In this document: piece by piece, positions 18,463 to 22,500 of the stretch
Layout of the letters: the number at the start of each line of letters is the position of its first letter
Numbering within the stretch: position 1 is the stretch's first letter
Assembly (NCBI GenBank): GCA_018398765.1
Contig: JAHBMJ010005781.1
Location: forward strand, 1-22,500
Length of the DNA stretch: 22,500 nt
Source: Chromera velia
Lineage: Eukaryota > Sar > Chromeraceae
Reading direction: 5' to 3'
Notes under the pieces: model-generated
What the model was told of the DNA's origin: nothing
Seen by the model: only the letters and a program-made list of their open reading frames with translations
The model's database searches: none
Program-made: the position numbers and the translations under genes

Positions 18463-18749
18463 CCCAGAAAGGCTTGGGCAGCGTATCTGTACATCCTGGC
18501 ACTAGAAGGGTGCAGGCAAAAATCATTGTTTGGATCGCCTTCTTGGGTCAGGAATTTCTATATATAAAGTACAATTTTTGGAGTCCTCGGTGCGCAACGA
18601 TTTCGTGAAGCAAGGTGCGTTTTCTTCGTCAAAGAGACTTTTCTGGTCTCCTCAGGACTCACTTTGACTCCGATCTTTTTTGGCAAACAACTTGCGAAAT
18701 GCTACAAGCATGTGCCTGAATTTGCTTTCTGCAGCTGACAAGAGGCACA
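18463..18749 (+). promoter_or_regulatory. Divergent promoter interval with TATA box
   Basis: TATATATAAAG at 18559-18569 is a strong TATA box for the plus-strand gene, about 180 bases before its ATG. A start site near 18595 would leave a 5' UTR of about 150 bases. The same interval lies upstream of the minus-strand ATG at 18462. Confidence 0.5.
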
Positions 18750-20642
18750 ATGAGTGCGTGTCTCTTTTTCAAAATGGAGTGTGACGAGGCAAGGGAGGAC
18801 GAGCGCGTGATGGTGATCGGCAACCCTCCAGAGCTCGGAATGTGGGATCCTGTCGGAGGGGTAGTTCTGGAGCCTGACTTGGCGTCGGGCGGCCGTCCCT
18901 TCTGGGTGTCCGCTCGTGTAGACTTTGATTTGCGCGGGTGGACGGATTTGCATTTTCGTTTTGTGATTGCCCGGATGGATGCTCCGATCATCAGCGGATG
19001 GGAGCCAGGCCCCGGCAATGGTTTGCGAGAGATGAGAGTTTGTGAGGGTCAGTGCTCTGAAGTCTCCGGGTCGTGGGAGAAGGCAGGGTGGTTGCATTGC
19101 CGATTGATGCACAGCTTCTTTATGGACTGCGACCGTCAAGCAGAGCCAGGGAAGTCCGAGGAGTGGGGGGGACAGAAACAGCAGTCGGAGATGGAAAGCA
19201 GCACTGAAAGTGTGTGTCACGAAGGGAAGGGGGTTGGTGAAGCAAAATCACCTGGAGCACCCTTGCAGTCGCCTGATCCCCTCAGCACCCCTCTCGTCTA
19301 TCTCCAGTTAGGCGGGTCACCGACAGATGTGCCTCCACCGCCACCGTCTATCACTCCTCCCCCAGCGTCTCTCCAGCAAACGCACGCCAACCCTGCCGAC
19401 AGAGGAACAAAGCCTCTTTTCCCTCTGGGGCTGACAGCGTTCGCACAGACAGATGTCCCCACCCACCCGTACACTCAGAACAACCCGTCTACCCATGAGA
19501 GAGCGATCATGCAGTACAACGGGGGTGCAGAGACGGCCCGTCGGTTTGCGGAGGTCGCTCCGTCCTTCCTTGCCCTTCTGTCTCTGAAGCGCCCTCGTGA
19601 CTGTGACACCTGTCTCCACCCTGACTCCGACCCCTTCCAGCATGCGATTGAGAGGCTGAGTGAGAAGAAGAGAGACGGGGTTTCGGTGCCCATCAGTCGA
19701 GAAGGACAGGAGCAAAAGGGTGAGTGCACAGATTCAGCAGGAGACGGATTGAACGCACCCCCACTAAAGCAGCCCCGTCTCTTTGGTGGCCTTGGAGCGT
19801 CCGTAGATGAGGACACACTCAGAGAACAAACGTACATACCGTCCGGAAAATCTAGTCAGATTCAGAAAGCACAAGTTCGACAGCGTCTGCACAACACACA
19901 GAGATTCTCCTGCAATGCAAAAGGAAACAGAGAGAGCTGTATTTCCTCTATAAAAGAAGCCGATGGGGTGTTGCGAGACAAGTGGGGGCATCGGCTGTGT
20001 GAGCATGGGCGGAAGCACAACAGGTGCAAGGCGTGCGGGGGTTCGCAGATTTGCGAGCACGGGCGAATACGCTGTGAGTGCAAGAAGTGTTGGGGTGCAA
20101 GCATTTGCGAGCACGGGCGGCAGCGTAGAAGGTGCAAGGAGTGCGGGGGTGCAGGCATTTGCGAGCATGGGCGAGTACGCACCCAGTGCAAGGATTGCGG
20201 GGGTACAGGCATTTGCGAGCATGGGCGAAGACGCTGTGAGTGCAAGGAGTGCGGGGGAGCGTGTATTTGCGAGCACGGGCGGCAGCGTAGCAAGTGCAAG
20301 GAGTGCGGGGGTGCAAGCATTTGCGAGCATGGGCGGGAGCGTAGCAAGTGCAAGGAGTGCGGGGGTGCAAGTATTTGCGAACACGGGCGACAGCGTAGCG
20401 AGTGCAAGGAGTGCGGGGGTGCAAGTATTTGCGAGCACGGGCGGGTGCGTTGCAGGTGCAAGGAGTGCGGGGGTGCTAGTATTTGCGAGCACGGGCGGGT
20501 GCGTTGCAGGTGCAAGGAGTGCGGGGGTGCTAGCATTTGCGAGCACGGGCGAAGGCGCACCCGATGTAAGGAGTGCAGCATCCGAAGAACTGCTGAGAAT
20601 CCCCCCCCTGGCATGATGCAGCAGCCTGAGGGTAATGAATGA
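18750..20642 (+). CDS. CBM20 starch-binding domain protein with C-terminal Cys/His repeats, 630 aa
   Basis: Intronless, ATG 18750 to TGA 20640-20642. Residues ~5-100 match the CBM20 starch-binding fold: VMVIGNPPELGMWDP (family GxxxxLGxW), FWVSARVDF, FRFVI, then GWEPGPGN (family WExGxNR). W32 and W84 correspond to the two tryptophans of the main sugar-binding site of fungal glucoamylase CBM20; the final Arg is replaced by Gly. Residues ~110-400 are Pro/Ser/Gln-rich and probably disordered. Residues 416-613 are eleven 18-residue units of type ICEHGRQRSKCKECGGAS, each with Cys-x-His-x6-Cys-x2-Cys, a plausible zinc site. Similar repeats occur, from memory, in algal and algal-virus proteins with unknown function. 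No catalytic glycosidase domain is present and no signal peptide is evident, so a cytosolic or nuclear starch-associated scaffold or regulator is inferred. A TATA box lies upstream. Confidence 0.85.
   Translation: MSACLFFKMECDEAREDERVMVIGNPPELGMWDPVGGVVLEPDLASGGRPFWVSARVDFDLRGWTDLHFRFVIARMDAPIISGWEPGPGNGLREMRVCEGQCSEVSGSWEKAGWLHCRLMHSFFMDCDRQAEPGKSEEWGGQKQQSEMESSTESVCHEGKGVGEAKSPGAPLQSPDPLSTPLVYLQLGGSPTDVPPPPPSITPPPASLQQTHANPADRGTKPLFPLGLTAFAQTDVPTHPYTQNNPSTHERAIMQYNGGAETARRFAEVAPSFLALLSLKRPRDCDTCLHPDSDPFQHAIERLSEKKRDGVSVPISREGQEQKGECTDSAGDGLNAPPLKQPRLFGGLGASVDEDTLREQTYIPSGKSSQIQKAQVRQRLHNTQRFSCNAKGNRESCISSIKEADGVLRDKWGHRLCEHGRKHNRCKACGGSQICEHGRIRCECKKCWGASICEHGRQRRRCKECGGAGICEHGRVRTQCKDCGGTGICEHGRRRCECKECGGACICEHGRQRSKCKECGGASICEHGRERSKCKECGGASICEHGRQRSECKECGGASICEHGRVRCRCKECGGASICEHGRVRCRCKECGGASICEHGRRRTRCKECSIRRTAENPPPGMMQQPEGNE
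19995..20588 (+). repeat. Eleven-unit 54-bp tandem repeat (Cys/His repeats)
   Basis: Eleven units of exactly 54 bp without gaps. Unit 1 is the most diverged (LCEHGRKHNRCKACGGSQ); unit 11 loses the Gly-Gly after the last Cys. Units 9 (20427-20480) and 10 (20481-20534) differ at one base only, showing recent duplication. All eleven keep the three Cys and the His. Confidence 0.97.
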
Positions 20643-21750
20643 CATTCTCCCATGAAGGTAACTGACGGGGTTGGGATTGAACCGGGGGGCACATGCAGGA
20701 GGCAGTGTGCCTTCATGTAATTTTGTCTAGCTCTGCCTAGATCTGCTTCGAATCTGTGCAGTCTGCAGGGAGATGAGAGGTGTGGTTGGGAAAGGTATAC
20801 ATGCAGGGTTTGTGAGCACAAGGAAGCTCGGAGTTTGAGGCGAGCAGGGGAGGCCTCCCAGAGTCGTTGGTGTCTTGACGTTCACTCCCTCAGTTGGTCG
20901 TCCTCTGTTCCTTTCTTTTCATTTTTGTCTCGTCTCCTCTGTACAGTGCATGTTTGTTCTTTCCAGGATCCCTCCTTCCCTCTCTTTTCCCTTTCTGTTT
21001 CGATCCGTCCTTCCTTCTGTTCATGGGGTCTTCCTGGGCAGTGCACTTGTTTGTGTTTCCTTTCCCAGTCTGTCCCTCCCTGCCCTCTCGAACCTTCTCT
21101 GTACCTTTGTGTTTTGGGGGGCGGGGGGGGCTCTGTGGTCAGTACGCACGCATGTATATATACGGTGGGGGGAAATTGCAATCTTGTTAAGGAGTTGTTC
21201 TTTTTCTCACATAGATTCTTCCTTTCCTTTCCTTTCATCATGGTCTTTCGTAACGTCAAACTGGCAGTCGGAGCTTCTTTTGGGATTGGAAGTGGGTCTA
21301 CGTCTCTTTCTCCCGTCATCTCTTTCTCCCGTCATCTATTCCTCTGTGGTCAGAGAGAGGCAAGAAAAGGGAAGCGTAGATGGATTTTCTGAGTGTGAAG
21401 GTTGCAGAGAGGGGGGCGGCTGCCGAGTCTTCCCCATCCATGCATAGCATATTTGTGAAGGGAGAGTTGAATGAAGAATAGTATAGGTATGAGTTTTGAA
21501 AGAGAAAGAAGGCCTTCAGGGGGCGTTTAATTGAAGACGGAGAAAGAGCAAGCAGCACACTTGCGTGAAGGAAATTCTCGTCACCTGACAAGCATGCATG
21601 CACTCTGGTTGCGAGTGACTCGTTTTTCCGTCCTGAAAGCCTTCTTTTTGTTATACATTTCTCTCTTCCTGCCTGTGGCATTCTTGAGCCTTTAAGAACC
21701 CGAACTACATGCGGGTCCCCTGGTGCTGCAATGGCATCGTAGTGGCATCG
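20643..21750 (+). other. T-rich 3' flank, no gene supported
   Basis: Pyrimidine-rich DNA after the CBM20 gene. Plus-strand open stretches at 20835-21392, 20875-21447 and 20894-21190 overlap in three frames, are Phe/Ser/Leu-rich and are explained by CT-rich sequence; the second starts at TTG. A two-copy 16-bp repeat (TCTTTCTCCCGTCATC) lies at 21305-21336. Probably 3' UTR and spacer. Confidence 0.45.
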
Positions 21751-22470
21751 CTAAATTGTGCTACTTAGTACCGGATGAGACGTAAAAACCTAGGTAATAA
21801 CCTACCAAAATGGTGGTTCTGGAATTAATAATTCACCGCAGATGAGAAAGGTATGTACAATAAGCCTGAGATCCAGACTTGTCAACATAGATACAACTTG
21901 TGTTTTGAATTAAGTAATGCATGCAATATAATGCAATATGAACTTGAATTAAATTTGATAAAAAAACAATTCAGAAATGCCCCGTGCTGCTAGCAGTAGC
22001 AGTAGAATGGCATAGCGGAAAAGCTTTAAAGCATAAGATACCCACTGATCAATTATTTTAGCATACAATTTTTGCAATTAATCAAATATAAAATTCATTC
22101 TATGATAATTAACGATTAGGATTTTGATGATATATAGATTTAAATTTTATAAATTTAGTTCAACTTTACTTTTGTTTTGCTTGTTGATTTGAGACTTCTT
22201 ATACCAGTAATTTTATATGCCAGTGTTAGACAACTATTTCACCTAAACTTATAGCTAGCGCGATGGCCAAAGCGATGATATACGGTGATGAGTAGGTAGG
22301 GTAAAAATAATCGTGAATCATAAAATACGGTAAATCTTACTGTCAGTAATAACACTATTTATAGTTTATCGCGAGTGAGCTATTGTTAAATTCAATTAAC
22401 TCAGTCAAGGCTGTCAAGCTCATTCTTGTTTTCCATCTGAAAACAATTACCAGCACCCTCGTTTTGTCTT
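21751..22470. other. AT-rich spacer, no gene seen
   Basis: AT-rich DNA like that at 1-1000 and 12650-15800, without coding potential or a clear repeat copy of the other spacers. Confidence 0.5.
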
Positions 22471-22475
22471 TCCAG

Positions 22476-22500
22476 AAACTTGTCCAGGAGCAGCCGTGGT
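22476..22500 (+). CDS. Possible start of an exon running off the window
   Basis: The AT-rich spacer gives way to a pyrimidine-rich stretch ending TTTGTCTTTCCAG at 22475, a good acceptor, and the following 25 bases are open in one frame (KLVQEQPW). Too short to identify; could be chance. Confidence 0.15.

Noticed and set aside
19764..20821. Minus-strand ORFs of 293 and 319 codons with tandem repeats
   Set aside because: Shadow frames of the 54-bp coding array, whose unit length is a multiple of three.
20835..21447. Plus-strand ORFs of 185 and 190 codons that look hydrophobic
   Set aside because: CT-rich DNA leaves three frames open together; one starts at TTG; no domain, and not a credible membrane protein.

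Overview
The window looks like nuclear DNA of a unicellular eukaryote, most likely an alga. The reasons are a ten-exon gene with GT-AG introns of about 250-410 bp, an intronless gene joining a starch-binding domain to a long Cys/His repeat array, a eukaryotic tRNA gene, a TATA box, and many microsatellites. Roughly balanced-GC gene islands alternate with AT-rich, repeat-filled spacers. Canonical GT-AG introns argue against a dinoflagellate. The Cys/His repeats and starch-binding domain recall chromerid-like or stramenopile/haptophyte-type algae such as Chromera, but the sequence alone does not prove this. No bacterial operon, CRISPR array or complete transposon with a recognisable transposase or reverse transcriptase was found.

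Layout: 1-1100 is AT-rich spacer with a diverged direct repeat of about 180 bp. 1376-1472 is a homopyrimidine tract. 1500-2700 has only weak coding hints. 2701-5705 on the minus strand holds a chain of coding-like blocks: one reading frame of about 719 codons (4857 to 2701) broken by a few stop codons, with further blocks upstream in shifted frames, best read as a decayed gene or mobile-element ORF. A tRNA-Val(CAC) gene lies at 6733-6806 (minus).

The best-resolved gene is at 7192-12185 (plus). Ten exons with consistent phases encode a 674-residue secreted-type protein. It has a signal peptide, a six-cysteine helical region, a run of 23 threonines, Gly/His/Glu-rich low-complexity segments, and a pair of canonical EF-hands whose calcium loops are both split by introns. 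Long (TG)n, (CA)n and (CT)n repeats sit beside the splice sites of the EF-hand exons.

From 12650 to about 15850 the DNA is AT-rich and gene-poor, with GC-rich tandem repeats of about 165 bp, A/T foldbacks, microsatellites and perfect hairpins. 16600-18462 (minus) contains several coding-like blocks, probably exons of one or more unresolved genes. A 287-bp divergent interval with a TATA box then leads to an intronless 630-codon gene at 18750-20642 (plus): an N-terminal CBM20-type starch-binding domain, a disordered Pro-rich middle, and eleven 18-residue repeats with the pattern C-x-H-x6-C-x2-C. After this come a T-rich 3' flank and another AT-rich spacer, with a possible acceptor of a further gene at the right edge. 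No pathway clearly links the genes; the EF-hand protein suggests extracellular or secretory calcium binding, and the CBM20 protein suggests a starch-associated scaffold or regulator.
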